A stretch of 64,000 nt of DNA from Arthrobacter sp. OY3WO11 (lineage in GTDB: Bacteria > Actinomycetota > Actinomycetes > Actinomycetales > Micrococcaceae), in contig NZ_LWLP01000001.1 of NCBI RefSeq assembly GCF_001641125.1, positions 2,092,688 through 2,156,687 of the forward strand. Direction: 5' to 3'. The position numbers were made by a program, and so were the translations under genes. The notes beneath the pieces are model-generated. The model did not search any database. It worked only from the letters and a program-made list of their open reading frames with translations, and had not been told where the DNA came from. This document shows, piece by piece, positions 33,990 to 43,014 of this stretch. Position 1 is the first letter of the stretch, and each line of letters begins with the position of its first letter.

Positions 33990-35666
33990 TTACTTGCGCG
34001 GTTCCAGCGTGGTCAGCACAAGCACCGTAGAAGGTGAGCGGACCGAAAGGGTTGCGTAAGGGTTGTCCTCGGTGGGCCAGCCGGTGAAGCGGGTGTCGTT
34101 GAAGGCGCCCCACTCCGGACCGGAGAACAGCGGCACCAGCGGTGCGGCGTCGTCGTATTCTTCCTGCAGCTTGTTGGCGATGTCCTTCTGCTTGGACTCG
34201 TCGGACTCTGCAGCGAACTCTGCCAGCAGGGCGTCAGCCTCGGCGTCGCCGAAGCGGTGGTAGTTGTCGAACGTCTTGGTGCCCACAGGCTTGACGGTCG
34301 CCGTGCCCATTGCGGCGTTGAAATACTTGTACGGGCTGGGGTCGTTGGCGCTCCAGACGATGCCGGAGTCGAAATCGCCCGTTTCGTAGCCGGCAACCAC
34401 GGCAGCCCAGTCCGGGGACTCCACCTTTGCCGTGACGCCGACTTCTGCCAGGTTCTGCGCGATCACGTTGGCCACGGACAGCCAGTCGGAAGAGGATGCG
34501 CCCACGGAGATCTTGAATTCGAACGGCTTGCCGTCCTTGAGCGTGCGCTTGCCGTCGGCACCCTTCGGGTAGCCCGCCTTGTCCAGCAGCTCATTGGCCT
34601 TCTGGACGTCCAGCTTGGTCCAGGTGCAATTCTCCTTGACCTCTTTGTTCTTCCAGGTCTCGTAGTTGCCGGAAAGCCCGGTGCAGTCCGCAGGCTCGGC
34701 GTAGCCGCTCATGCCGATCGTGGTGACCTGCTCCCGGTCAACGGCCATGCTCAGGGCCTTGCGGACGTCGACATCGTTGAAGGGGGCCTTGGTGGTGTTG
34801 AGCTGCCAGTTGATCATGGCGCCCGTGGCCGGGAACCAGTACTGGCGGTGTTCCTTGTCCTTGGAAACGAACGTCTTTTCGATGTTCGGGATGTACTGCG
34901 GGGCCCAGTCCACATCGCCGTTCGCGGCGGCGAGGTTGGCGCCGTCGTTTCCTGCAAAAGCGAGCATCTTGATACCGGCGATCTTCTGCTTGTCCGGCTG
35001 CCAGTAGTTGGGGTTCTTCTTCAGCACAAACGACTGGGCCTGGAAACTGTCAACCTCGGTGTAAGGGCCTGTGCCGACGGGTTTTGCGTTGGCGTCCTTC
35101 TCCGGATCGGCGATGGCGGACCAGATGTGCTTGGGCAGGATGGTGAGGTGCCCGACGTCGTACAGGGCCGGCGACCAGGGCTTGTTGAATGTGAAGGTCA
35201 CTTTGTTGGTGCCTTCGGCGCTCACGGTGTCCAGGTACTCGAAGCCACCCTTGATCTTCTTCTGGAGCTCGAAGGTGTAGGCCACGTCCTCGGCCACGAA
35301 GGGCTGGCCGTCGGACCACTTAACGCCGTCGCGCAGGGTGAAGGTGATGGACTTGCCGTCGTCGGCGGCCTTCCATTCAGTGGCCAGCCACGGCACGGTG
35401 TCACCCTTGGCCGGGTTGAAGATCAGCAGCGACTCGTAGATGGACTGCTGGACCATCGGGTTGACGGTGGGGGCGAACGGGTTGAAGTTCTGCACGAACG
35501 TGCCCATGTCCTCACGCGGAATGGTGAGGAAGGCGCTGGCGTTGGCTGCGGCGTCGGTGCCGGCAGCCTTGTTGCCGTTGGCCGCACAGCCGGTCAGCAG
35601 CAGTGCGCCTACCGCCAGCCCGGCCGCCGTGGTGCGGGCAGCCCTCAGGAATCGGGGTTGTGTCAT
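33990..35666 (-). CDS. Family 5 (DppA/OppA-like) substrate-binding lipoprotein
   Basis: A 558-residue extracellular solute-binding protein. The signal peptide ends at lipobox LTGC (near residue 25-28). FTLRDGVKWSDGQPFVAEDVAYTF near residue 110 and the long three-lobe organisation are typical of family 5. Trp/Tyr-rich segments in the second half may line the sugar site. Family 5 proteins usually bind peptides, but some bind oligosaccharides; the LacI regulator upstream and the GH32 hydrolase at the end of the operon support a beta-fructoside ligand. This is inference from context. Confidence 0.88.
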   Translation of the reverse strand: MTQPRFLRAARTTAAGLAVGALLLTGCAANGNKAAGTDAAANASAFLTIPREDMGTFVQNFNPFAPTVNPMVQQSIYESLLIFNPAKGDTVPWLATEWKAADDGKSITFTLRDGVKWSDGQPFVAEDVAYTFELQKKIKGGFEYLDTVSAEGTNKVTFTFNKPWSPALYDVGHLTILPKHIWSAIADPEKDANAKPVGTGPYTEVDSFQAQSFVLKKNPNYWQPDKQKIAGIKMLAFAGNDGANLAAANGDVDWAPQYIPNIEKTFVSKDKEHRQYWFPATGAMINWQLNTTKAPFNDVDVRKALSMAVDREQVTTIGMSGYAEPADCTGLSGNYETWKNKEVKENCTWTKLDVQKANELLDKAGYPKGADGKRTLKDGKPFEFKISVGASSSDWLSVANVIAQNLAEVGVTAKVESPDWAAVVAGYETGDFDSGIVWSANDPSPYKYFNAAMGTATVKPVGTKTFDNYHRFGDAEADALLAEFAAESDESKQKDIANKLQEEYDDAAPLVPLFSGPEWGAFNDTRFTGWPTEDNPYATLSVRSPSTVLVLTTLEPRK

Positions 35667-35721
35667 GATGGTTATCTCTTTCCTATCTTCATCAGCAAGG
35701 TGAAGGGGTGGGGGAGGGGTT

Positions 35722-35758
35722 GCTCTTCGAAAGTGATTTCGCGGTCAGACCGAAGAGC
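35722..35758. promoter_or_regulatory. Inverted repeat across the LacI stop codon
   Basis: GCTCTTCG (35722-35729) and CGAAGAGC (35751-35758), a perfect 8-bp repeat with 21 nt between. The right arm is the last codons of the LacI gene. It may act as a hairpin that separates LacI from the binding-protein gene, or as a regulatory site. Confidence 0.45.
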
Positions 35759-36815
35759 GTTCTAGCAGCGGACAGCCGACCAATTGCTGGTCGGCAATAA
35801 TCGGCTGTCCTGCTGTCAGAGCTGCGAGCGTCTGGACTCCCAGGGCGCCCATTTTTTCAAACGGCAACGCAACCGTGGTCAGTTTGGGCCTGAGGTAGGC
35901 CGCAATCAGTTCCTGGTTGTCGAAGCCAATCACGGCGATGTCTCCGGGGATGGTCAGGCCCCGTTCCTTGATGGCGTCGTAAGCGCCCATCGCCATGCGG
36001 TCGTTGAGGCAGAACAGCGCGGTTGGCCTGTCCTCCTGCGGGTAGCGGTCCAGGATGCGGCACGCGGCCTCATACCCGCCGTCTGCCGTTGCATATCCGG
36101 GCACCACGAGCTCCGGGTCCAGCTCGAGTCCGGCGTCGGCGAGTGCTTCGCGTGCACCCTCCAAGCGCCCGATTGCTGCCGGAATGACCGGGTCCAGGTT
36201 GATGACTCCGATCCTGCGGTGGCCGGCCCGGAGTAAACGTTCGACGGCGGTGCGGCCGCCGGCGCGTTCGTCCGGGACGATCGAGGGCAGCTTCCCGTCG
36301 GCGTCGAAGCAGTTGATCAGTACGGTGGGTACTTCCTTGGCGGTTTCGGGCACGTGCACGCCACGGTGGAATGTGGCTGCGTATAGAAGTCCTTCCACGC
36401 GCTGCTCCAGCAGCTTTTCGGTTGCTGCGTCCTCCAGGCCCTGGTTGGGTCCTACGGCATCGGCCTGGTCGGAGGGTGCGATGAGCAGGAACTTGCGGTC
36501 GAGCCAGGCCTGGTCTTGTGCACCTTTGATGATGTCGACGGCGAACGGTGCCGTGACGATCTCGGTGACAATCCCGTACCAGTCACTGCGCTGGGATGCC
36601 AGCGCACGTGCTCCGGCATTCGGGCGGTAGCCCAAGGCCTGGACAGCTTCGTTGATCCGCGTGCGGGTTTCCTCTGAAATGCTGGCATTTTCGCGGTTGC
36701 TCAGCACGAACGAGACCGCGGTCCGGGAAACGCCCGCGCGCTTGGCAACATCATTCATGGTGACACCCCGCTGCCGCGCGGCCCCGGCATGGTTCGGGGT
36801 GGTGGTTTTCGCCAT
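35745..36815 (-). CDS. LacI-family regulator of the Opp-type fructoside operon
   Basis: A 356-residue LacI repressor. The N-terminal domain has TMNDVAKRAGVSRTAVSFVLS and the hinge NAGARALAS; the periplasmic-binding-like core has VIGFDNQELIAAYLRPKLTTVALP near the C-terminus. It heads the run LacI, binding protein, permeases, ATPases, GH32. Two GTAACGCGCGTTAC-type palindromes lie immediately upstream of its start, so it should repress its own operon, with a fructoside or fructose as inducer (inferred). Confidence 0.88.
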   Translation of the reverse strand: MAKTTTPNHAGAARQRGVTMNDVAKRAGVSRTAVSFVLSNRENASISEETRTRINEAVQALGYRPNAGARALASQRSDWYGIVTEIVTAPFAVDIIKGAQDQAWLDRKFLLIAPSDQADAVGPNQGLEDAATEKLLEQRVEGLLYAATFHRGVHVPETAKEVPTVLINCFDADGKLPSIVPDERAGGRTAVERLLRAGHRRIGVINLDPVIPAAIGRLEGAREALADAGLELDPELVVPGYATADGGYEAACRILDRYPQEDRPTALFCLNDRMAMGAYDAIKERGLTIPGDIAVIGFDNQELIAAYLRPKLTTVALPFEKMGALGVQTLAALTAGQPIIADQQLVGCPLLERSSV

Positions 36816-36852
36816 TGAATGCTCCGGTGATAGTCGGTGGTGCTGCCAGTAG

Positions 36853-36896
36853 GTAACGCGCGTTACTTGCGCATAGTTAGAGGTTACGCGCGTTAC
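36853..36896. promoter_or_regulatory. Paired LacI operators (GTAACGCGCGTTAC type)
   Basis: A perfect 14-bp palindrome GTAACGCGCGTTAC (36853-36866) and a near copy GTTACGCGCGTTAC (36883-36896), with centres 30 bp apart. They begin 37 bp upstream of the LacI start. The central CG and symmetric arms are typical LacI/GalR operators, and two sites about three helical turns apart suit cooperative binding. Confidence 0.75.
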
Positions 36897-36978
36897 TAGA
36901 TCTGTGTCAAGGGTTACATTTCTGGGTGTGAAGTCGGCGCAAAACCGACGTTCGATGCAGCCGCACAGAGGGCTCGTG

Positions 36979-37935
36979 CTACGCGTGCGAATTCAACTGG
37001 GGCTGATGCTGGAGCTGTGTGCGGAGTTCGTCTTCGGTTGGGGGCCGGGCGCCGGCCCGGGATACGGTGACGGCGGCCGCGGCGGCCGCCGTGCATCCCA
37101 GCTGATCGAGGACGGAAGGTGCCAGGCCGCCGGTTCCGCGCGTGAGGAGTCCCAGGATCAGGGCCGACATGTAGGAGTCGCCGGCGCCGATGGTGTCAAC
37201 CACGGAGGTCTTCACTGCAGGAATGCTGAGGGCGGTGGTGGATGTGGCAAGCAATGAGCCCGATGAGCCCTGGGTGATGACTGCCAGCTCCGCTCCGAGA
37301 CCCAGGATGTGTGTGGCGGTTTCCTCGAGGCTCTTCTTCGGGTAGAGCCATGCGGCGTCCTCGTCGCTGAATTTGACGACGCTGGTGAGCTGCACCAGTT
37401 CCTCGAAAGTGTGCCGTGCTTCGGCTTGGGTTCCGAGCAGGGCTGGCCTGATGTTGGGATCGTAGGTGATGATGCACTCGCCGCGGAGTTCCTGGAGCAT
37501 GGCTTTGACGCAGTTGGCGCCCGGTGAGAGGAAGCTTGCGATCGAACCGGTGTGGACGATCCTCGGCGGAGTAAGGGCAGGATCCAGCGGTGCCACATCC
37601 CAGGCGATGTCGAAGGTGTAGCTCGCCGAGCCATCGCGGGCGATGGTGGCGGTCGCCGTCGACGTTCTCTCCAGTGACCGGGAGCCTGGCAGGAGCGTCA
37701 CCCCGGCGCCCGTGAGGTGCTCCTCGAGTGCGTCACCACGGTAGTCAGTGCCCATGGACGTGAGCAGTCCGGTGCTCACTCCCAGGCGGGCAAGGCCGTA
37801 GGCGACATTGGCCGGTGACCCGCCGGGATGTTCATTGGTCCCCTCAGGCGTGGTGACGACATCGATCAGGGCTTCCCCGATAACGACGACGTCCAACCCC
37901 TGCCCGGGAGGGTTCGGTTTCCCGTTGTTGTGCAT
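36979..37935 (-). CDS. PfkB-family carbohydrate kinase, probable fructokinase
   Basis: A 318-residue ribokinase-family kinase: the N-terminal GEALIDVV and HPGGSPANVAYGLARLG region, and the C-terminal DTIGAGDSYMSALILG motif with the catalytic aspartate in GAGDS. It should phosphorylate fructose released by the neighbouring GH32 enzymes, forming fructose 6-phosphate in the cytoplasm. It follows the second GH32 gene by 28 nt and is the last gene of that operon. Other sugar substrates of the PfkB family cannot be excluded, but the context is strong. Confidence 0.87.
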   Translation of the reverse strand: MHNNGKPNPPGQGLDVVVIGEALIDVVTTPEGTNEHPGGSPANVAYGLARLGVSTGLLTSMGTDYRGDALEEHLTGAGVTLLPGSRSLERTSTATATIARDGSASYTFDIAWDVAPLDPALTPPRIVHTGSIASFLSPGANCVKAMLQELRGECIITYDPNIRPALLGTQAEARHTFEELVQLTSVVKFSDEDAAWLYPKKSLEETATHILGLGAELAVITQGSSGSLLATSTTALSIPAVKTSVVDTIGAGDSYMSALILGLLTRGTGGLAPSVLDQLGCTAAAAAAVTVSRAGARPPTEDELRTQLQHQPQLNSHA

Positions 37936-37963
37936 GTCTGGTGTTCCTTGCTGTGGTGCCGCC

Positions 37964-39481
37964 CTACCCGAGCTGCGTGACCTGGAGGCTGTTCATGGTC
38001 GCCGTGCCGCCTACGGCGTAGACGGCGACGTCGGTGCTGGTCTCCGCCGGGAAGATCAGTTCGGTCATGGTGACCTGGCCGTCCTGGGCAAAGACTTCAA
38101 CGGAACAGCGGTCCACGTAGATGGTGAGCTCGTAGGACCCGTGCCTGGCCAGGATGGGAGCGGTGTCAAGGGAGCTGAAGGATGCGTGGAAGTCTGCCCT
38201 GCCGGATTCGCGCCGGTCCACGAGGAGTGTGGCTTGCCCGGGCCGGATGCCCACCCGGGTTCCCTTCGTGCCGTCCCCACGCAGGATGAGGCCGAATTCC
38301 TCTGCGCTTCCGGGGGTGAAGCTGACGTCAATGCGCTGGACGGTGCCGGCCGCGCCCGCCAGGATCTGCACGCCGTCGTCAATGGTGGTTCCGGAAAGGT
38401 GGCACGACTCCGTGCCAGCCAGGGCAGTCCAGTCGCCCGCGGGCTGCTGGACCAGGCACAGTTCTCCGTCGCGGGCCTGGAGTGTGATTTCCCGGGCGAG
38501 GCTCATGGGGCTGCGCCAGGGCGTGGTGGGGATCTGGTTGGCGTATTCCCAGTTGTTCATCCAGGCGATCATCAGGCGGCGGTTCTCCGGCGCGTCGCTG
38601 AAGGAGACGGCGGCGTAGTAGTCGCGGCCCCAGTCCAGCCATTGGTAGTCTCCCAGCCGGGCCGGGTCCTGCGGGCCTTCGGTGACGGTGCTGGCGGAGG
38701 TGAATGTGGTTCCGTCGAAGTCACCGATGAAGTATTGGCCGGCGGAGCCGTTGTTGGGACCGCCGGGATTGAGGTTGACGGTGAGGACCCATTTGACGTT
38801 GTCCGGGTCGCCGTCCACGGGCAGGGGAAACAGGTCCGGGCATTCCCAGACCCCGCCGGTGGCATTAGCCGGCCCGAAGCTGCTCAGCAGTTCCCAGGTC
38901 TTCAGGTCGCGGGACTTGTAAAGCACCACCTGGAAGTCCGTGGCTTCTACGGCGACCATTACCCAGTAACTGTCCGCGCCGCCGTCGTACCAGATGACCT
39001 TGGGGTCCCGGAACTCGGCGGACCCGCGGTTAAGGACGGGGTTGCCGCCGTGTTTTGTCCAGCTGTAGCCCCCGTCCAGGCTGTAGGCCAGGGACTGGGC
39101 CTGGACGCCCTCGTGCAGGGAGCCCGGTTTGAAAGCGCTGGTATAGATCGCCACCAGGGGCGCAGTGGAGCCGGTGCCGAAGCCGCTGGTGTTGTGACGG
39201 TCATGGACGATGCTGCCGGAAAAGATGTCTTCGTTTTCGTCGCAGGCGATGGCGACGGGGTGCTCGGTCCAGGTCAGCAGGTCGGTGGAAGTGGCGTGGC
39301 CCCAGGACATGTTTCCCCAGACGTTTCCCAGCGGGTTGTTCTGGTAGTAGAGGTGGTAGACGCCGTCGTGAAAGATCAGGCCGTTGGGGTCATTGAGCCA
39401 GGTGTCCTTGGCCGTGAAGTGCAGGGCCGGGCGGTAGCTGTCTGTTGTGGCTGCCGTGCTGGTCGGGGTGAGTGTATCCAT
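37964..39481 (-). CDS. GH32 beta-fructosidase (levanase/sucrose hydrolase type)
   Basis: A 505-residue GH32 enzyme with all three standard motifs: WLNDPNG with nucleophile D31, EFRDPKVIWY with the transition-state aspartate, and WECPDLF with the acid/base glutamate. A C-terminal beta-sandwich with REFGLILRG-like features follows from about residue 340. There is no signal peptide, so it works inside the cell on imported sugar. It lies 24 nt after the CUT1 permease gene. It differs clearly from the other GH32 in the window, which has RDH in place of RDP, so the two were probably acquired independently rather than by local duplication. Confidence 0.9.
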   Translation of the reverse strand: MDTLTPTSTAATTDSYRPALHFTAKDTWLNDPNGLIFHDGVYHLYYQNNPLGNVWGNMSWGHATSTDLLTWTEHPVAIACDENEDIFSGSIVHDRHNTSGFGTGSTAPLVAIYTSAFKPGSLHEGVQAQSLAYSLDGGYSWTKHGGNPVLNRGSAEFRDPKVIWYDGGADSYWVMVAVEATDFQVVLYKSRDLKTWELLSSFGPANATGGVWECPDLFPLPVDGDPDNVKWVLTVNLNPGGPNNGSAGQYFIGDFDGTTFTSASTVTEGPQDPARLGDYQWLDWGRDYYAAVSFSDAPENRRLMIAWMNNWEYANQIPTTPWRSPMSLAREITLQARDGELCLVQQPAGDWTALAGTESCHLSGTTIDDGVQILAGAAGTVQRIDVSFTPGSAEEFGLILRGDGTKGTRVGIRPGQATLLVDRRESGRADFHASFSSLDTAPILARHGSYELTIYVDRCSVEVFAQDGQVTMTELIFPAETSTDVAVYAVGGTATMNSLQVTQLG

Positions 39482-39505
39482 GGGGTTCCTTTTGAAAAGT
39501 ACGTG

Positions 39506-40414
39506 TTATTTGCTCGCGCCGGCCGTGAGGCCCTCGCGCAGGGTGCGTTGGCCGAAGATAAACACGACCAGTGCGGGCAGCATGGACAGGATCACGCCGG
39601 CGAGGACCACCGATATGCTCCCGGTGCCGAGGTTGCCTTGGAGCGTGACCAGGCCCAGGGGAAGAGTGAAGTTCTGTTCGCTGATAGTGAGGATCAGCGG
39701 CCGGAAGAACTCGTTCCAGTGGAAGTTGAAAGCAAGGATCCCTACGATGGCCATGCCCGGGACCGCCAAGGGTGCGTAGACGGAACTGAAGATCCGCCAC
39801 GGTCCGGCACCGTCCAGGGCGGCCGCTTCCGCAAAATCATTGGGCAGGCCCAGGAAGTATTGGCGCATCAGGAAGGTGCCGAAGGCGGTGGGAATGGCCG
39901 GCAGGATCAGGGCCAGCAGGGTATCGGACAGGCCCATCCCTCGGATGAGCATGAACACCGGGACGATGGTGACCTGCACCGGAACCATCATGGTGGCCAG
40001 CACCAAGGAGAAGATGGCTTTCCTGCCGCGGAAGTCCAGGCGGGCGAAGGCGTAGCCGGCAAGCGTGGCGGAAGCCATCTGGCCAAGCGCGATCAGCCCG
40101 GTCACCAGGGCGCTGTTCAGGACGAGGAGGCTGACGTTGATCTGCTTGAACACCTCCTGGTAGGCGGTGAAGTCAGGGTTGATGGGCAGGAAGGACGGTG
40201 GCAGGTTGAAGGATTCCGACGGCGTCCGCAGCGAAGTGGACAGGGTCCACAGGACAGGGCCGAGGGTCAGTGCAGCCGCCACCGCTAACGCGGCATACCT
40301 GCCGACGGTTCCTGCCGCGGGCAGGCGGCGGTTGCGGTAGGTCTTGCGCGTCGGCGTGCCGGTGCTGGAACCCGAATGCTCGTTGGTCCCGGTGTGCAGG
40401 GTCTGGCTGGACAT
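39506..40414 (-). CDS. CUT1 sugar ABC transporter permease, MalG type
   Basis: A 302-residue permease with a polar N-terminal tail rich in Thr/Arg and about six hydrophobic segments. The cytoplasmic EAA-type loop AEAAALDGAGPWRIFSSVYAPLA is typical of MalG-like subunits. ATG 40414 is chosen over an upstream in-frame start since GAGG lies 7 nt before it. It follows the MalF-type permease gene by 8 nt and precedes the GH32 gene. Confidence 0.88.
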   Translation of the reverse strand: MSSQTLHTGTNEHSGSSTGTPTRKTYRNRRLPAAGTVGRYAALAVAAALTLGPVLWTLSTSLRTPSESFNLPPSFLPINPDFTAYQEVFKQINVSLLVLNSALVTGLIALGQMASATLAGYAFARLDFRGRKAIFSLVLATMMVPVQVTIVPVFMLIRGMGLSDTLLALILPAIPTAFGTFLMRQYFLGLPNDFAEAAALDGAGPWRIFSSVYAPLAVPGMAIVGILAFNFHWNEFFRPLILTISEQNFTLPLGLVTLQGNLGTGSISVVLAGVILSMLPALVVFIFGQRTLREGLTAGASK

Positions 40415-40422
40415 AAGGGACC

Positions 40423-41352
40423 TCACTGGTAGAAGACGAAGCGGCGGCTGAGGCGGAATTGCAGGGCGGTGACGGCAAGGATCAGCACGGTCAGGACCAG
40501 TCCGATGGCCGAGGCTTCGCCGAATTCCAGTTGCTGGAAGGCGGATTCAAAGATCACCATGACGGCGGTGCGGGTGGAGTCCCCTGGACCTCCGTTGGTC
40601 AGCACGTACGGCTGGTCGAAGACCTGCAGGGCACTGATGATCGCCATGACGGAAGCGACCAGCACGGCGGGGCTGATCAGTGGAAGGGTGACGTTGCTGA
40701 ACTGTTTCCAGCCTGTGGCGCCGTCCAGGTTCGCTGCCTCGTGCAGTTCTTTTGGAATGTTGCTCAGGGCGCCGAGGAAGAGGAGGAAGGAGAACCCGAA
40801 GTTCTGCCAGACGTACACCAGGACAACGACGGCGGCGGAAGCCAGGGGACTGGTCAGCCACGGGACTGCGGGAATGCCGATGAGCGACAGGAGCCAGTTC
40901 ACCACGCCGAACTGTTCGTTGAACATGTACCGCATGAAGATGGACACCGACGCGGCGGAGAGCACCAGGGGAAAGAAGAAGGTGGAACGGAGGAACACCC
41001 TGAGCCAGGACGGCATCCTGGCCTGGAGCATGGACGCCAGGCTCAGTGCGATGCCGAGTTGAAGGGTTACTGCGACGACCACGAACACGATGGTGTTCAG
41101 GAAGGACACGCGGACGGTGGGGTCCTGTGCCAGGGAGGCGAAGTTGGCGAAACCGACGAACTGGGGTGCTGAGATGATGTCCCAGCGGAAGAAAGCCAGG
41201 ACCAGCGAGCCGATGATCGGCAGGAAAGTGAACAGGGCCATCCCGAGCAGTGTGGGGGCCAGGAAGATCATTGCCAGCCATCGCTCGACGAACGAGCGGC
41301 GCGCTGCCGGTGGTTTTACGGTGTGGCGCGGGGCGGCGGAAGTGGTGGTCAT
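40423..41352 (-). CDS. CUT1 sugar ABC transporter permease, MalF type
   Basis: A 309-residue permease with an N-terminal membrane segment (FLAPTLLGMALFTFLPIIG) and the cytoplasmic loop LHEAANLDGATGWKQFSNVTLPLI. It overlaps the binding-protein gene by 4 nt and pairs with the downstream MalG-type permease. No ATPase gene accompanies the set; CUT1 systems in actinobacteria usually share a distant MsiK-type ATPase, which is probably the case here. Confidence 0.88.
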   Translation of the reverse strand: MTTTSAAPRHTVKPPAARRSFVERWLAMIFLAPTLLGMALFTFLPIIGSLVLAFFRWDIISAPQFVGFANFASLAQDPTVRVSFLNTIVFVVVAVTLQLGIALSLASMLQARMPSWLRVFLRSTFFFPLVLSAASVSIFMRYMFNEQFGVVNWLLSLIGIPAVPWLTSPLASAAVVVLVYVWQNFGFSFLLFLGALSNIPKELHEAANLDGATGWKQFSNVTLPLISPAVLVASVMAIISALQVFDQPYVLTNGGPGDSTRTAVMVIFESAFQQLEFGEASAIGLVLTVLILAVTALQFRLSRRFVFYQ

Positions 41353-42809
41353 GCGTTCCTCCTGAGGGCCAGTTCGAGATCACGCTGCAGGGTTCCCATT
41401 GCTGTCCGTACGCCGGCGGAGCTGCCGCTGACGGCGGCGGAAACGTTTTTCATCAGGGCAGTTTCCACGGCGGCTTGCTGCGGCGGCGCGGGGATAGGAC
41501 CTGAGGTGGGGAACCTGTCCAGGGTGTCGTAGAAGACTTTCCAGTGCCGGGGCCCGGTGGCGGCATAAAAGGACTCGTTCACCATCGAACGGCGGGTGGG
41601 AGTGGTGTTCGGCTTGGGAATGGCCAACTGCATCGCTTCGCGGCTGGAGCAGAACTTCACCCATTCCCAGGCTGCGTCCTTATCCTTCGCCGTGCGCATG
41701 ATCGCGTAGCCGGCAGCGCCGAACTGGTGCCGCTGCGTCCGCCAGCGGGGGAAGAACTGCACATCGAACTGATCGGCCGTCATGCCGGCTTCATGCAGGC
41801 CCTGCGCCCAGTAGCCACCCGCCGGCGTGGTGCCGATGCGGTTGTTCGCGAACAAGCCCACCAGGGCGTTGCCGCCCCCGGATTCAGGCCGCACGCCCAG
41901 TCCTTCGGCAACAAGTTCGCGGAGGTAGTCAAAGGTCTCGACAACCCGCGCGTCCTCGGCGTTGGGGGCCAGCCACTGATACCCGCCGCCGCGGGTGGCC
42001 CGGGCAGGGTCCTTGGGATAAAAGCGGTCCCACAGCCAGTCCCCGCCGGAAGCCTTGCTCTCAGTGAGGAAGCTGGTGTCGTTGGCGTACAGCCACGGCA
42101 CTACTCCGCCAAAGAGACGGTTGGTCCAGTAGTACGGGGTGAAGTCCGCCGGCCGGGCTTTCCGCAGGGCGCGGAGGGTGGCGCTGAAGTCGTCCTGCGT
42201 CCAGTCGTCCTTCGGCCGGTCAAGGCCGGCCTGGGCGAAGGTGGTGGTATTCAAATACATGTTCGCCGCGTTCCAGTCCAGCGGAAGCTGGTAAAGGCTT
42301 CCCTGGTACATGAAGGCTTCCAGCAGGCTCGGATGAACGTCATCGAAGTAGTCGCTCATATCGGCAGCATCCCGGCGGACATAATCATCCAGCGGCTCGG
42401 CGAGCTTGTCGGCGAACAGCTGGGCGCCCTCGGTGGCCACGTAGACGACGTCCGGCGGCGTTCCGGCCGCCACCATGGTCAGGATTTTGGAAAAGAAATC
42501 CTTCCAGTCCGCGCCCTGGATGGCCTGCACCTGCACCGGGATATCCGGATGGGCGGCGGTAAAGGCCTGGACCAGGCCCTGGCGGGCCGCGGCGTCCGCT
42601 GCAGTTCCAAGGATGGCGATGTTCAGGGCCTTGCTGCCACGGCCCGGAATGTCGGCTCCGGTAAGTCGCGGCCAGGCTCCCAGGGTGGCTCCCGCCACAG
42701 CGAGTCCCGTAAGGCCCAGCATGGAACGCCGCGTGAAGTGCGAGATCCTGCTGCCGGACCGCGGCGTAAACGAGGGGTTGGGCTGCCCCGGTGTCTTTTC
42801 AGACGTCAT
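41349..42809 (-). CDS. Family 1 extracellular sugar-binding protein with Tat-type signal
   Basis: A 486-residue solute-binding protein. The N-terminus has FTRRSMLGLTGLAVAGATLG, a twin-arginine export signal, and no lipobox cysteine is evident near it. The mature part resembles family 1 sugar-binding proteins, with WKDFFSKILTMVAAGTPPDVVYV in the first lobe and many Trp/Tyr residues. It is the first gene of the CUT1 operon; two TAACACGTGTTA-type operators lie just upstream. It should bind a fructo-oligosaccharide or sucrose, inferred from the GH32 and fructokinase genes. Confidence 0.87.
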   Translation of the reverse strand: MTSEKTPGQPNPSFTPRSGSRISHFTRRSMLGLTGLAVAGATLGAWPRLTGADIPGRGSKALNIAILGTAADAAARQGLVQAFTAAHPDIPVQVQAIQGADWKDFFSKILTMVAAGTPPDVVYVATEGAQLFADKLAEPLDDYVRRDAADMSDYFDDVHPSLLEAFMYQGSLYQLPLDWNAANMYLNTTTFAQAGLDRPKDDWTQDDFSATLRALRKARPADFTPYYWTNRLFGGVVPWLYANDTSFLTESKASGGDWLWDRFYPKDPARATRGGGYQWLAPNAEDARVVETFDYLRELVAEGLGVRPESGGGNALVGLFANNRIGTTPAGGYWAQGLHEAGMTADQFDVQFFPRWRTQRHQFGAAGYAIMRTAKDKDAAWEWVKFCSSREAMQLAIPKPNTTPTRRSMVNESFYAATGPRHWKVFYDTLDRFPTSGPIPAPPQQAAVETALMKNVSAAVSGSSAGVRTAMGTLQRDLELALRRNA

Positions 42810-42822
42810 TGTCGGCTCCTCC

Positions 42823-42866
42823 TAACACGTGTTAAGTAGAGTAGATACCCGACCTAACACGTGTCA
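42823..42866. promoter_or_regulatory. Paired LacI operators (TAACACGTGTTA type)
   Basis: TAACACGTGTTA (42823-42834) is a perfect 12-bp palindrome and TAACACGTGTCA (42855-42866) a close copy, centres 32 bp apart. The first lies only 13 bp from the binding-protein start, so a bound repressor would block transcription directly. A third related site precedes the LacI gene. Confidence 0.75.
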
Positions 42867-43014
42867 AGTGATTTTGGTGCCGTATGTGCGGCGTCATCTG
42901 GAACGCGCAGAAAGGACTGGCTGTGTGGGGAAAGGGGTATATAGGCAGGGGCTGGCGCTGGCCGTTCCTGCATTGAGGCATCAGCAGCGCAGCGGCTGTG
43001 GGAGCGTCCGCGGC

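Noticed and set aside
37808..40288. An 826-codon open frame on the plus strand
   Set aside because: It lies opposite the fructokinase, GH32 and CUT1 permease genes, has no recognisable motif and its amino-acid composition (Gly/Val/Gln/His-rich) is typical of antisense frames in high-GC DNA.
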